Source of the DNA: Mycolicibacterium monacense
GTDB lineage: Bacteria; Actinomycetota; Actinomycetes; Mycobacteriales; Mycobacteriaceae
Reading direction: 5' to 3'
Length of the DNA stretch: 64,000 bases
Assembly (NCBI RefSeq): GCF_010731575.1
Contig: NZ_AP022617.1
Location: forward strand, 4,774,001 to 4,838,000
Shown here: piece by piece, positions 1-7,760 of the stretch
How the letters are laid out: the number at the start of each line of letters is the position of its first letter
Position numbering within the stretch: position 1 is the stretch's first letter
Notes under the pieces: generated by a model
Database searches by the model: none
What the model was told of the DNA's origin: nothing
What the model saw: the letters and a program-made list of their open reading frames with translations, nothing else
Translations under genes and position numbers: made by a program

Positions 1-51
1 CAGCACCAGCGAGAAGGCGCCGAGTTTGAGTGCGGTACCGGTGATTTTCAT
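1..51 (-). CDS. mce1B: Mce1B, N-terminal 17 codons only (cut by window edge)
   Basis: Only the first 17 codons are inside the window; the rest lies beyond base 1. They read MKITGTALKLGAFSLVL, which I recognise as the start of Mce1B with the beginning of its N-terminal membrane anchor. The ATG overlaps the stop of mce1A in an ATGA junction, the usual coupling in mce operons. Mce1B would be one of six Mce subunits that carry lipid across the cell envelope to the YrbE1AB permease. Identity rests on the short N terminus plus operon order. Confidence 0.8.
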   Translation of the reverse strand, partial: MKITGTALKLGAFSLVL

Positions 52-1268
52 GGGTTGATCGTGTTCTCCCCGATCTGGCGTCCCCAGACGTATTCGATGG
101 CGATCGGTTGACCGAGTTCGAGATGGTTGTACGGCGCAAGGGAGGCGCCTGTGTCGAGGACCAGGTACGGCGCGGGCCACAGATCCCGGGTGATGGGCTG
201 CCAGCAGCCGGGCCGCCCCTCCGGACCACCCTTGGCGTTCACGCGCGGCAGGTTGTCCGGGTACACGTACGGGTTGCCCGCGCCGAGGGCCTCGGAGTGG
301 GTGTTGAGCGAATAGCCGTTCCCGCCCAGCGACGACGAGATCTTCGGCTCCACGTCGTGGAAGTTGCGGATCGTGCAGAACAGCGCGGGGCTGTACTCGT
401 CGAGCAGCGCACTCGTCGGGATGAGGTCCTCCGCACCGCGGACCAGGTAGGGACCACCACGTTCGAACACCTCACCGCCGGTGTTGCCGAAGCCGACCGC
501 CGCGATGAGCGCCTGATCGAGGTTGCCGCGCTGTTCGTTGAGCGTGCGGGCCGTGGTCACCGCATTCTCCAGCCCGTCGAACAGATCGGGGGCGGCGTTG
601 GCGTACACCTCGCCGAGGTCGGCCAGCCCGCGGACGTCCCGTCGGATCTGCGGCATCTGCGGGTTGAGGTCGGCCAGGATCGCGTTGCCGTTGACGATCG
701 ACTCGCCGAAGCGGTCGCCGAGGCCGTCCAGGGCCTGCGCGGTCGCGGTCAGGGTCTGGTTCAGCTTGACCGGGTCCACCTTCTCCGCCACCGACACGAC
801 GGTCTCGAACAGCGTGTTGAACTCCGTCGTCACGCTGGTCACGTCGATGACGTCGGTGGACTTGATCCGCTGCGGGACCGGGTCGGGCGGCGTGGTGAAC
901 GAGACGTACTTGTTGCCGAACACCGTGGTCGCCGAGATGTCCGCAAGCACGTTCGCCGGGATCAGCTGCATGTACTTCGTGTCGACCTCGAGCGTGATCC
1001 TGGCCCGGGGATCGTTGCCGACGCTGACCGCGTTGACCTCGGCGACGCGGCCGATCTCCACACCGTTGTAGGTGACCTTGGTGCCGGGGTCGAGGTTCAG
1101 GCCGGCGCGGGCGGCCATCATGGTCAGCTTCTCGCGCGAAGCGAAGTCGCCGCGGAACTGAAACGCGACCAGCGTGGCGACCACCGCGAAGATCACCAGC
1201 AGGACGAGGCCCGCGATCTTGTACGGCGGCGTACGCGGCTTGTTGACGGGTGAGTTCGGCTCGGCCAT
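48..1268 (-). CDS. mce1A: Mce1A, MlaD-domain lipid-transfer protein
   Basis: A 406-residue Mce-family protein, first Mce subunit of the mce1 fatty-acid importer. A single membrane segment (about residues 19-37) is followed by the MlaD/Mce domain (about 45-125, with the TKVTYNGVEIGRV stretch) and a long helical Mce4_CUP1-type region; the C terminus ends GENTINP as in the M. tuberculosis protein. It is encoded 2 bp after yrbE1B and overlaps mce1B. Compared with M. tuberculosis Mce1A as I remember it (about 454 residues), it lacks a hydrophobic segment of roughly 45 residues just before the NPYVYP motif. An RGD tripeptide follows the anchor; I attach no function to it. Confidence 0.92.
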   Translation of the reverse strand: MAEPNSPVNKPRTPPYKIAGLVLLVIFAVVATLVAFQFRGDFASREKLTMMAARAGLNLDPGTKVTYNGVEIGRVAEVNAVSVGNDPRARITLEVDTKYMQLIPANVLADISATTVFGNKYVSFTTPPDPVPQRIKSTDVIDVTSVTTEFNTLFETVVSVAEKVDPVKLNQTLTATAQALDGLGDRFGESIVNGNAILADLNPQMPQIRRDVRGLADLGEVYANAAPDLFDGLENAVTTARTLNEQRGNLDQALIAAVGFGNTGGEVFERGGPYLVRGAEDLIPTSALLDEYSPALFCTIRNFHDVEPKISSSLGGNGYSLNTHSEALGAGNPYVYPDNLPRVNAKGGPEGRPGCWQPITRDLWPAPYLVLDTGASLAPYNHLELGQPIAIEYVWGRQIGENTINP

Positions 1269-1270
1269 GG

Positions 1271-2164
1271 CTACACCGTGAGGTTGAAGTTCGGGTCGGT
1301 GCCGTACAGCGCCAACGAGGCCAACAGGACAACCAGCACGATCGCGATGAGCGAGGCCCGCATCGAGCGGCCGACCGCCTCACCGACGCCCACCGGACCA
1401 CCACTGGCGTAGTAGCCGTAGTAGCAGTGGTTGAGCATGACGATGATCGAGATGATGATCGCCTGCACGAACGACCATGCGACGTCGTCGGGTCGCAGGA
1501 ACGTACGGAAGTAGTGCTCATAGGTGCCGGTCGACTGCCCGTAGAACAGCGTCGTGGTCACCTGCGCCGATAGGAAGCTCATGATGATCGCCATTGCGTA
1601 GAGCGGGATGATGACGATGAAGCCGGCCATGATGCGCGTCGACACCAGGTAGGAGATCGACTTGATGCCCATCACCTCGAGGGCGTCGATCTCCTCGCTG
1701 ATGCGCATGGCGCCGAGTTCGGCGGTGGCGCCGGCGCCCACGGTCGCGGCCAGGGCCTGACCGGACACCACCGGGGCGGCGATGCGCACGTTGACCAGTG
1801 CGGCGAAGAATCCGGTGAACGCCTCGACGCCGATGTTGCCGAGCGAGGCGAACCCCTGGATCGCGATCAGCGAACCGCCCGAGAGGGTGACGAACCCGAC
1901 GATCGCGACGGTGCCGCCGATGACGGCCATCGCGCCTGTGCCCATCCCGATCTCGGCGATCAGCCGCAGCACCTCCTTGCGGTAGTACCGCAGGGCGTGG
2001 CCGATCGAGCCGACGGCGGTGACGACGAACCACGCGACGTGGCCGACGCTGTCCAGACCTCGTGACGGCGCCGCGACGAGCTTCTCCGCGCGGGCATAAC
2101 CGCGGGGGAAGCGCTGTCGCAGGACTGTCCCGGTCTTGGCGTTCGACTCCGATGTGGTTGCCAT
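1271..2164 (-). CDS. yrbE1B: YrbE1B, MlaE-type ABC permease subunit
   Basis: A 297-residue integral membrane protein of the MlaE/YrbE permease family. It has the typical multi-helix core, with AVIGGTVAIVGF and the glycine-rich VGAGATAELGAMRISEEIDA segment that carries the conserved EExDAL(E) motif thought to contact the ATPase. It pairs with YrbE1A to form the inner-membrane permease of the Mce1 system; the partner ATPase (MceG/Mkl) is normally encoded elsewhere. It starts 1 bp after yrbE1A ends and is followed after 2 bp by mce1A, so one transcript is very likely. Confidence 0.93.
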   Translation of the reverse strand: MATTSESNAKTGTVLRQRFPRGYARAEKLVAAPSRGLDSVGHVAWFVVTAVGSIGHALRYYRKEVLRLIAEIGMGTGAMAVIGGTVAIVGFVTLSGGSLIAIQGFASLGNIGVEAFTGFFAALVNVRIAAPVVSGQALAATVGAGATAELGAMRISEEIDALEVMGIKSISYLVSTRIMAGFIVIIPLYAMAIIMSFLSAQVTTTLFYGQSTGTYEHYFRTFLRPDDVAWSFVQAIIISIIVMLNHCYYGYYASGGPVGVGEAVGRSMRASLIAIVLVVLLASLALYGTDPNFNLTV

Positions 2165-2165
2165 G

Positions 2166-2963
2166 TCAGCGCCCCGTTCCGAACCGCACGCCGATGGTCG
2201 TGAGCACCACGTTGACCGCGAACAGCGCGACGACGCAGAGCACCAGGGTCTCGTTCACGCCGGTGCCGACGCCCTTGGCGCCGCCGCCCACGGTGAGCCC
2301 CCGGTAGCAGCCGACCAGCCCGGCGATGAGGCCGAACGTGGTGGCCTTGACGACGGAGATGAGCACCTCGGGCAGGCCGGTCACCAGCGTGAGCGTGGAG
2401 ACGTAGGCGCCCGCCGAAACGTTCTGGATGTAGACGCCGAAGATGAAGCCGCCGACCAGGCCGATGGTGATGACCGCGCCGTTGAGCAGGAGCGCGACGA
2501 AGGTGGAGGCGACGACACGCGGAACCACCAGACGGTGGATCGGGTCGATGCCGAGCACCTCGAGGGCGTCGATCTCCTCGCGGATGGTGCGGGCGCCGAG
2601 GTCGGCGCAGATGGCGGTCGATCCGGCGCCGGCGACCACGAGCACGGTGACCAGCGGTCCGAGCTGGGTGACGGCGCCGAGCGCCGCACCGGCGCCGGAG
2701 ACGTCGGCGGCGCCGAATTCGGCGAGCAGGATGTTGAGCGTGAAGATGATGAGGACCGTCAGCGGCACGGAGACTGCGACGGTGGGCAGGAAGGACACCC
2801 GGAACAGGAACCAGGCCTGCAGGATGAACTCGCGCCACTGGAACGGACGGAACAGCGCCTTACCGGTCAGCACGCACATCCGGACGAACCCGCCGACGGC
2901 TTCGAGCCCCGGCCTGACCTGATCACGTACGTATCCCGTCAACCCGCCACTGGAGGCGGTCAC
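2166..2963 (-). CDS. yrbE1A: YrbE1A, MlaE-type ABC permease subunit
   Basis: A 265-residue MlaE/YrbE permease, paralogous to the next gene. Visible are the cytoplasmic helix region (LTGKALFRPFQW), several membrane helices and the family motif around IREEIDALEVLGIDPI. The start is a GTG preceded by a GGGAGC Shine-Dalgarno sequence. It is the first permease gene of the operon and lies about 210 bp downstream of fadD5, which leaves room for an internal promoter. Function: half of the Mce1 lipid permease. Confidence 0.93.
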   Translation of the reverse strand: MTASSGGLTGYVRDQVRPGLEAVGGFVRMCVLTGKALFRPFQWREFILQAWFLFRVSFLPTVAVSVPLTVLIIFTLNILLAEFGAADVSGAGAALGAVTQLGPLVTVLVVAGAGSTAICADLGARTIREEIDALEVLGIDPIHRLVVPRVVASTFVALLLNGAVITIGLVGGFIFGVYIQNVSAGAYVSTLTLVTGLPEVLISVVKATTFGLIAGLVGCYRGLTVGGGAKGVGTGVNETLVLCVVALFAVNVVLTTIGVRFGTGR

Positions 2964-3175
2964 GAGCGCGCTCCCATGCCGGAACCGTCAACCTCGTGGC
3001 GCAACGGCAGAACCTGTCGCACGCCGCCTCCTTGCCCCATTCCGACCCTAGTGACGACTGTCTCCCTACTCATAAGTAGTAAGTGAGACCACAGGACTGT
3101 ACCCGATCGTTTCCCGGCCGTGCACCGCATCGGCAGGATTGGGCACTCAACCGTTAGCAAACCCGCGTCCATTCG
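2964..3175 (-). promoter_or_regulatory. fadD5-yrbE1A intergenic region, possible internal promoter
   Basis: A 212-bp gap inside an otherwise tightly packed operon. It holds an AT-rich island near 3068-3090 (CTTACTACTTATGAG on the coding strand) that could supply a -10 element. A separate promoter between fadD5 and yrbE1A would allow the importer genes to be expressed without fadD5. No start site can be assigned from sequence alone. Confidence 0.3.
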
Positions 3176-4846
3176 CTAGCTTCCCGGACCTGCTGCCGAA
3201 CCCGTTGGCGCAGTGGAACTTTCGCCAGCGTCAATCGGCTTCGGGCCTGCGTACCGCTGGCGTAGCTCCGTCTTGAGGACCTTGCCGGCGGGGTTGCGGG
3301 GCAGCGCGTCGACGATCTCGAGCGCCTTCGGGTGCTTGTACCGGGCCAGCCGTTCGGTCAGGAATTCGTCGAGATCCGCCAATGACAGCGCCGGCGGCTT
3401 GGCAGCGTCCTCGGCGCCACGCACCGCCGCGACGGCCACCGGCACCTCACCCCACTTCTCGTGGGCGCGCCCGATGACCGCCACCTCGGCGATCGCGGGG
3501 TGGGCGGCGAGCACGTTCTCGACCTCGGCGCAGTAGATGTTCTCGCCACCCGAGATGATCATGTCCTTCTTGCGGTCGACGACCCAGATGTAGCCCTCCT
3601 CGTCCTGGCGGACCAGGTCGCCGGAGTGGAACCAGCCGCCCTCGAATGCTTCGGCGGTGGCCTTGGGGTTGTTCCAGTAGCCGGCCATCAGCGTCGGGGC
3701 CCGGTAGACGATCTCCCCGACCTGTCCGATCGGGACGTCGTTCATGTCCTCGTCGACGATGCGCGCGGCCACCGTCGGGATGACCTTGCCCACCGAGCCG
3801 AGCTTTCGCAGCGCGTCCTCGCCCAACAGCATGCAGGTGACCGGCGACATCTCGGTCTGGCCGAAGGCGGCGAGGATCTGCGCGCCGGGGAAGGTCTCCG
3901 CCATATCGCGCAGCAGGGTGTCCGAAGCGGGCGCGGCGCCCCAGGACAGCACCCGCAGTTTGAGGTCGCGCGGTTTGGCCCGCTGCGCTGCGCACACCGC
4001 CTGCCACTGCGCGGGCACCAGGAAGATGCCGGTGACCTTTTCTTCGGCGAGCACGTCGAGCAGCGCCCCCGGGTCGAACGCGCCGAGCGGGTAGAGGACG
4101 GTCGGGCGGCCGAGCAGCAGGCCGACGATCGTGTTGCCGATACCGGCGATGTGGAACAGCGGCACCCCGATGAAACCGACGTCGTGGTTGAGGTCGACGC
4201 CGTTGGTGAACAGGAACGTCATCGCCTGGCCGGCGATGTTGACGTGGGTGAGCACCGCACCCTTCGGGCGGCCGGTGGTCCCCGAGGTGTACATGATCAG
4301 CGCGGGTGCGTCGTTGGGGATGTCGACGGGCGCCGGCGCCTCACCGGGTTCGGCGATCAGGTCGTCGTAGCCCAGGATCCCGTCGTCGGTGGCGCCACCG
4401 GCGACGATCACCGTCTCGAGCGTCGGATCGAGGTCGCGTACCGCGGTGGCGACGGGGGCCAGCACCGCTTCGGTGACGACCACGCGGGCGGCGCAGTCGC
4501 TGACGAGGAAGGCGATCTCCGGCGGGGTCATGCGGAAGTTGACGGGGACGGCGATGGCGCCGAGCTTGTTGACGGCCAGGAACGACTCGATGAACTCGGT
4601 GCGGTTGAGCATGAGGATGAGGACACGGTCGCCGAAACCGACGCCGCGGCGGCTCAGGGCTCCGGCCAGCTTGGTGACGCGGTCGTCGAGTTCACCCCAG
4701 GTGGTGGTGCGGCCCATGAAACGCAGTGCGGTGTCGCCCGGCTGCATGAGGGCGTGCCGGGCGAGCTGATTGGTCCAGTTCTGCCTGCGGGCGAGATACG
4801 GCTGCTCGGTGTGTGAAGGCTCAGAGGCGTCGGGCTCGGAGGTCAA
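3176..4846 (-). CDS. fadD5: FadD5, fatty-acyl-CoA synthetase
   Basis: A 556-residue member of the adenylate-forming (AMP-binding) family. The P-loop-like motif YTSGTTGRPKGA, the A5-type FGQTEM motif and the A7 motif GWFHSGDL are all visible, as is the C-terminal catalytic-lysine segment NPAGKVLKTEL. It activates fatty acids, probably those imported by Mce1, to acyl-CoA. The reading frame stays open far upstream into the divergent regulator gene. I chose the TTG at 4846 because the protein then begins shortly before the conserved QPYLARRQNW segment and its length matches FadD5. The TTG lacks a strong Shine-Dalgarno sequence, so the start is moderately certain. Confidence 0.9.
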   Translation of the reverse strand: MTSEPDASEPSHTEQPYLARRQNWTNQLARHALMQPGDTALRFMGRTTTWGELDDRVTKLAGALSRRGVGFGDRVLILMLNRTEFIESFLAVNKLGAIAVPVNFRMTPPEIAFLVSDCAARVVVTEAVLAPVATAVRDLDPTLETVIVAGGATDDGILGYDDLIAEPGEAPAPVDIPNDAPALIMYTSGTTGRPKGAVLTHVNIAGQAMTFLFTNGVDLNHDVGFIGVPLFHIAGIGNTIVGLLLGRPTVLYPLGAFDPGALLDVLAEEKVTGIFLVPAQWQAVCAAQRAKPRDLKLRVLSWGAAPASDTLLRDMAETFPGAQILAAFGQTEMSPVTCMLLGEDALRKLGSVGKVIPTVAARIVDEDMNDVPIGQVGEIVYRAPTLMAGYWNNPKATAEAFEGGWFHSGDLVRQDEEGYIWVVDRKKDMIISGGENIYCAEVENVLAAHPAIAEVAVIGRAHEKWGEVPVAVAAVRGAEDAAKPPALSLADLDEFLTERLARYKHPKALEIVDALPRNPAGKVLKTELRQRYAGPKPIDAGESSTAPTGSAAGPGS

Positions 4847-4888
4847 CGTGGGTCGGCTCCATCGTCTCGGGGTTGCGTGTGGTTGATA

Positions 4889-4898
4889 TTTGATCAAA
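4889..4898. promoter_or_regulatory. Palindrome TTTGATCAAA, candidate Mce1R operator
   Basis: A perfect 10-bp palindrome in an AT-rich patch between the divergent fadD5 and mce1R starts, the only such patch in this interval. FadR-subfamily GntR proteins bind short palindromes and often control the divergent promoter, so this is a natural operator candidate for the neighbouring regulator. It would fall inside the regulator coding region if the longest possible start (GTG 4877) were used, which argues for a start further downstream. Function is inferred. Confidence 0.4.
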
Positions 4899-4981
4899 CA
4901 TTGGATGGCCCCGGTCACACTATGGCCAAGGCGCTTCGTGGACAACCCCGTCCGATCACGCCGAAGAACCGGAGAGCACCC

Positions 4982-5677
4982 GTGAACGCCGCCCCCGTCG
5001 CACGACGTCCGGCGAGGCGGCGCGCCACTCGCCGCGAACAGCTCTCCGACGAGGTGGCGGGGCATCTGCGTGCGGCGATCATGACCGGAGCACTGCGGCC
5101 AGGGACGTTCATCCGGCTCGACGAGACGGCCGCGGAGCTGGGCGTGAGCATCACCCCGGTCCGGGAGGCGCTTCGGACATTGCGCGGCGAGGGGATGGTG
5201 CGGCTCGAGCCGCACCGCGGGCACGTCGTGGTGCCGATGACGCGCGGGGACATCGAGGACATCTTCTGGCTGCAGGCGACGATCGCGGAGAAATTGGCCG
5301 AGGCCGCCACCGAACGGATCAGCGAGACGCAGATCGAGGAGCTCGAGCAGCTCAACTCCGCGCTCGCCGAGGCGGTCGAGCATCAGGATCCGGAGGAGGT
5401 GGCGTTCGCGGAGTTCGCCTTCCACCGGGCGTTCAACCACGCATCGGGGCGGATCAAGCTCGCGTGGTTCCTGTTGCACGTGGCGCGGTACCTGCCGCCA
5501 CTGCTGTATGCGACGGATCCGAGCTGGGGCACGGACGCGGTGGCCAGTCACCGGGAGTTGATCGCGGCGCTACGGCGGCGGGACGCGGAGACGGTGGTGC
5601 GGTTGACGACGGGGCAGTTCACCGACGGGGCGCAGAGGTTGATCGTCCGGCTGGAGAAGATCGGGCTCTGGGACTAG
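4982..5677 (+). CDS. mce1R: Mce1R, GntR-family (FadR subfamily) regulator of mce1
   Basis: A 231-residue regulator with an N-terminal winged helix (about residues 18-80; LDETAAELGVSITPVREALRTL-type helix-turn-helix, interrupted here for length) and a C-terminal FCD ligand-binding domain (about 90-220) that probably senses an acyl compound. It is divergent from fadD5 in the position of the known mce1 repressor Mce1R (Rv0165c). I chose the GTG at 4982 because GGAGAG lies 7-8 nt upstream; ATG 4922 and GTG 4877 are in-frame alternatives giving about 251 and 266 residues, and the long form is closer to the annotated M. tuberculosis length I recall. Confidence 0.87.
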   Translation: MNAAPVARRPARRRATRREQLSDEVAGHLRAAIMTGALRPGTFIRLDETAAELGVSITPVREALRTLRGEGMVRLEPHRGHVVVPMTRGDIEDIFWLQATIAEKLAEAATERISETQIEELEQLNSALAEAVEHQDPEEVAFAEFAFHRAFNHASGRIKLAWFLLHVARYLPPLLYATDPSWGTDAVASHRELIAALRRRDAETVVRLTTGQFTDGAQRLIVRLEKIGLWD

Positions 5678-5698
5678 GCAACCCGGCTTCGCGCGCGT

Positions 5699-6145
5699 CT
5701 ATGCGCTGCCGGCGCCCAAATGTTCGGCCCGGGCCTTGAGGTTGTCGGCCAGATAGTCCAGCGTCTCGCCGATCGCCTTCTTGACCATCGGCTTCGGGAT
5801 GGGCAACTTGGTCTCGACATCCATGTCGACCGTCAGCAGCGACGACGCCCCGATCGACACCACCGAGAACCGCTGCTCGTGCTTGTCGAAATGGTCGCCC
5901 TGCTGCAGCAGCGTGAAGATCTGGTTCTCGCCCGGGTAGTAGACCGCGTTGATGAACGTGCCGGCCTGCCCCTGCACCTCGACGTCGAGTCGCAGCTGAC
6001 TGGGCCGGCCGTCGTCATACCGGGCGAGGATCCAGCATCCTTTGATCTCGGGGTTCCACTCCGGGAACCTCTCGAAGTCGGCGACGATCGCCATGATGGC
6101 CTCGGCGGGCGCCTCGACCTCGACGGTCTTGCTCACGAGCGGCAT
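5699..6145 (-). CDS. SRPBCC/START-like lipid-binding protein (TB18.5-like)
   Basis: A 148-residue protein of the SRPBCC (polyketide cyclase/CoxG-like) fold: the N-terminal strand MPLVSKTVEVEAPAEAIMAIVADFERFPEWNP is characteristic in pattern (shortest piece: FERFPEWNP), and the C-terminal amphipathic helix LDYLADNLKARAEHLGA closes the cavity. Members bind hydrophobic ligands; the exact one is unknown. In M. tuberculosis the gene next to mce1R (Rv0164, TB18.5) encodes a protein of this type. It is convergent with mce1R across 21 bp and 16 bp from the upstream thioesterase gene. Confidence 0.8.
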   Translation of the reverse strand: MPLVSKTVEVEAPAEAIMAIVADFERFPEWNPEIKGCWILARYDDGRPSQLRLDVEVQGQAGTFINAVYYPGENQIFTLLQQGDHFDKHEQRFSVVSIGASSLLTVDMDVETKLPIPKPMVKKAIGETLDYLADNLKARAEHLGAGSA

Positions 6146-6161
6146 CAGGGGAGCATATCGA

Positions 6162-6605
6162 CTACTCGACGCGCGCCGTCTCCAGCAGCGACCTGATCGC
6201 CTCCGGGATCGGGACCGGGCGCCGTGTCGAACGGTCGACGTACACGTGCACCCAATGCCCGATCGCCGCGACCTGCACCGCGTCGCGTTCGAACAGCGCC
6301 AGGCGATAGGTCACGCTGCTGTTGCCCAACCGCGCCACCGACAACCCGACAGTCAGCGGGTCCGGGAACCTCAGCTCCGCGAAGTACTGACAACCCGACT
6401 CGGCGACCACTCCCAACCACGGCGCACTGACCGGGTCGACGTCCACCGTGGTGTTGATCCACCCGTTGATCGCGGTGTCGAACAGCGCGTAGTACACGGC
6501 GTTGTTGAGATGGCCGAACATGTCGTTGTCGGTCCATCGGGTCGACACCGGCCAGTGCACCGGGAAGTCACGGCTGGTGGGCCGGTCCGCGGATTCGGGG
6601 GGCAT
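6162..6605 (-). CDS. Hotdog-fold acyl-CoA thioesterase
   Basis: A 147-residue 4-hydroxybenzoyl-CoA thioesterase-like protein. The signature TRWTDNDMFGHLNNAVYY contains the DxxxHxNNxxY motif of the YbgC/FcbC-type hotdog family, with the Asp as the likely catalytic residue. It probably hydrolyses acyl- or aryl-CoA. It lies 16 bp upstream of the SRPBCC gene (same strand, likely co-transcribed) and is divergent from the alcohol dehydrogenase with only 34 bp between the start codons, so the two promoters must overlap coding sequence or be very compact. Confidence 0.83.
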   Translation of the reverse strand: MPPESADRPTSRDFPVHWPVSTRWTDNDMFGHLNNAVYYALFDTAINGWINTTVDVDPVSAPWLGVVAESGCQYFAELRFPDPLTVGLSVARLGNSSVTYRLALFERDAVQVAAIGHWVHVYVDRSTRRPVPIPEAIRSLLETARVE

Positions 6606-6639
6606 GGTTGCAGTCTCTCAGTCAGGGCAGTCTGTGAGC

Positions 6640-7752
6640 ATGACCATGACGATCCGCGGCGCCGTCCTCGAAGAGATCGGCCGGCCCCGCCCTTTCACCG
6701 AGTCCGCGCCGCTGTCCGTGTCCGAACTCCAGCTCGATCCGCCCGGCCCCGACGAACTGCTGATCCGGATCGAGGCCGCGGGTCTGTGCCACTCGGATCT
6801 CTCGGTCGTCGACGGCAACCGCGTGCGGCCGGTTCCGATGCTGCTCGGCCACGAAGCCGCCGGCATCGTCGAGCAGATCGGTCCGGGCGGCTCCGACCTC
6901 GAGGTGGGTCAGCGGGTTGTGATGACGTTCCTGCCGCGCTGCGGCCACTGCACCGCCTGTGCCACCGGCGGTCTCACCCCGTGCGAACCGGGCACCGCGG
7001 CCAACAGCGCCGGCACCCTCATGCACGGCGACATCCGGCTGCACCGCGACGGCCAACCGGTGCACCATCACCTCGGGGTGTCCGGTTTCGCCACTTACGC
7101 CGTGGTGGACCGGCATTCGGTGGTCGCCGTCGACGCCGACGTCCCACCGGTCGTCGCGTCGCTGCTCGGTTGCGCGGTCCTCACCGGCGGGGGCGCGGTG
7201 CTCAACGTCGGCAAACCGCAACCCGGCCAGACCGTCGTCGTGGTCGGCCTCGGCGGCGTCGGGATGGCCGCGATGATCACCGCCATGGCGCACGACGGCG
7301 TGGACGTCGTCGGGATCGACCAGCTGGAGGACAAACTCGACCGAGCCCGCGCGATGGGCATCAACGCCGCCTACACCCCGGAGGAGGCCGCTGAACGGGG
7401 CCTCAAGGCAGCGGTGGTCATCGAAGCGGTCGGCCACCCCTCCGCACTCGAGACCGCGATCGCGCACACCGCTCCTGGTGGCCGCACGATCACCGTCGGC
7501 CTCCCCCGCCCCGATGCGCGGATCTCGGTGTCGCCGTTGGGTTTCGTCGCCGAAGGCCGGTCCCTGATCGGCAGTTACCTCGGGTCGGCGGTGCCGGCCC
7601 GCGACATCCCCCGGTTCGTCGAGCTGTGGCGCTCTGGTCGTCTCCCGGTGGAAACCCTGGTGTCCTCGACGATCTCACTCGACGAGATCAATGCCGGTAT
7701 GGACCGCCTGGCCGAGGGCAAGGCCGTCCGCCAGGTCATCGAGTTCGACTAG
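6640..7752 (+). CDS. Zn-dependent alcohol dehydrogenase (class III-like, AdhE1 type)
   Basis: A 370-residue medium-chain dehydrogenase. Catalytic-zinc ligands are in GLCHSDLS and GHEAAG; the structural-zinc lobe shows the four-cysteine pattern in RCGHCTACATG..PCEPG; the NAD-binding Rossmann motif is VVVGLGGVGMAAM. It oxidises alcohols with NAD. In M. tuberculosis the equivalent position near mce1R holds adhE1. ATG 6640 was chosen; ATG 6646 is a near-equivalent, and neither has a strong Shine-Dalgarno sequence. It ends 8 bp from the stop of the convergent acyl-CoA dehydrogenase. Confidence 0.88.
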   Translation: MTMTIRGAVLEEIGRPRPFTESAPLSVSELQLDPPGPDELLIRIEAAGLCHSDLSVVDGNRVRPVPMLLGHEAAGIVEQIGPGGSDLEVGQRVVMTFLPRCGHCTACATGGLTPCEPGTAANSAGTLMHGDIRLHRDGQPVHHHLGVSGFATYAVVDRHSVVAVDADVPPVVASLLGCAVLTGGGAVLNVGKPQPGQTVVVVGLGGVGMAAMITAMAHDGVDVVGIDQLEDKLDRARAMGINAAYTPEEAAERGLKAAVVIEAVGHPSALETAIAHTAPGGRTITVGLPRPDARISVSPLGFVAEGRSLIGSYLGSAVPARDIPRFVELWRSGRLPVETLVSSTISLDEINAGMDRLAEGKAVRQVIEFD

Positions 7753-7760
7753 GACCAGGC

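Noticed and set aside
108..1253. Long plus-strand open frame opposite mce1A
   Set aside because: It mirrors a well-supported Mce gene, is rich in Arg/His/Asp/Val as antisense frames in high-GC DNA are, and shows no domain.
2960..3172. 70-codon minus-strand frame just before yrbE1A with a GTGA overlap
   Set aside because: The frame covers the AT-rich presumed promoter, has no good ribosome-binding site and no recognisable features.
4847..5551. In-frame N-terminal extension of fadD5
   Set aside because: It would run through nearly all of the divergent mce1R gene and add sequence unlike acyl-CoA synthetases.
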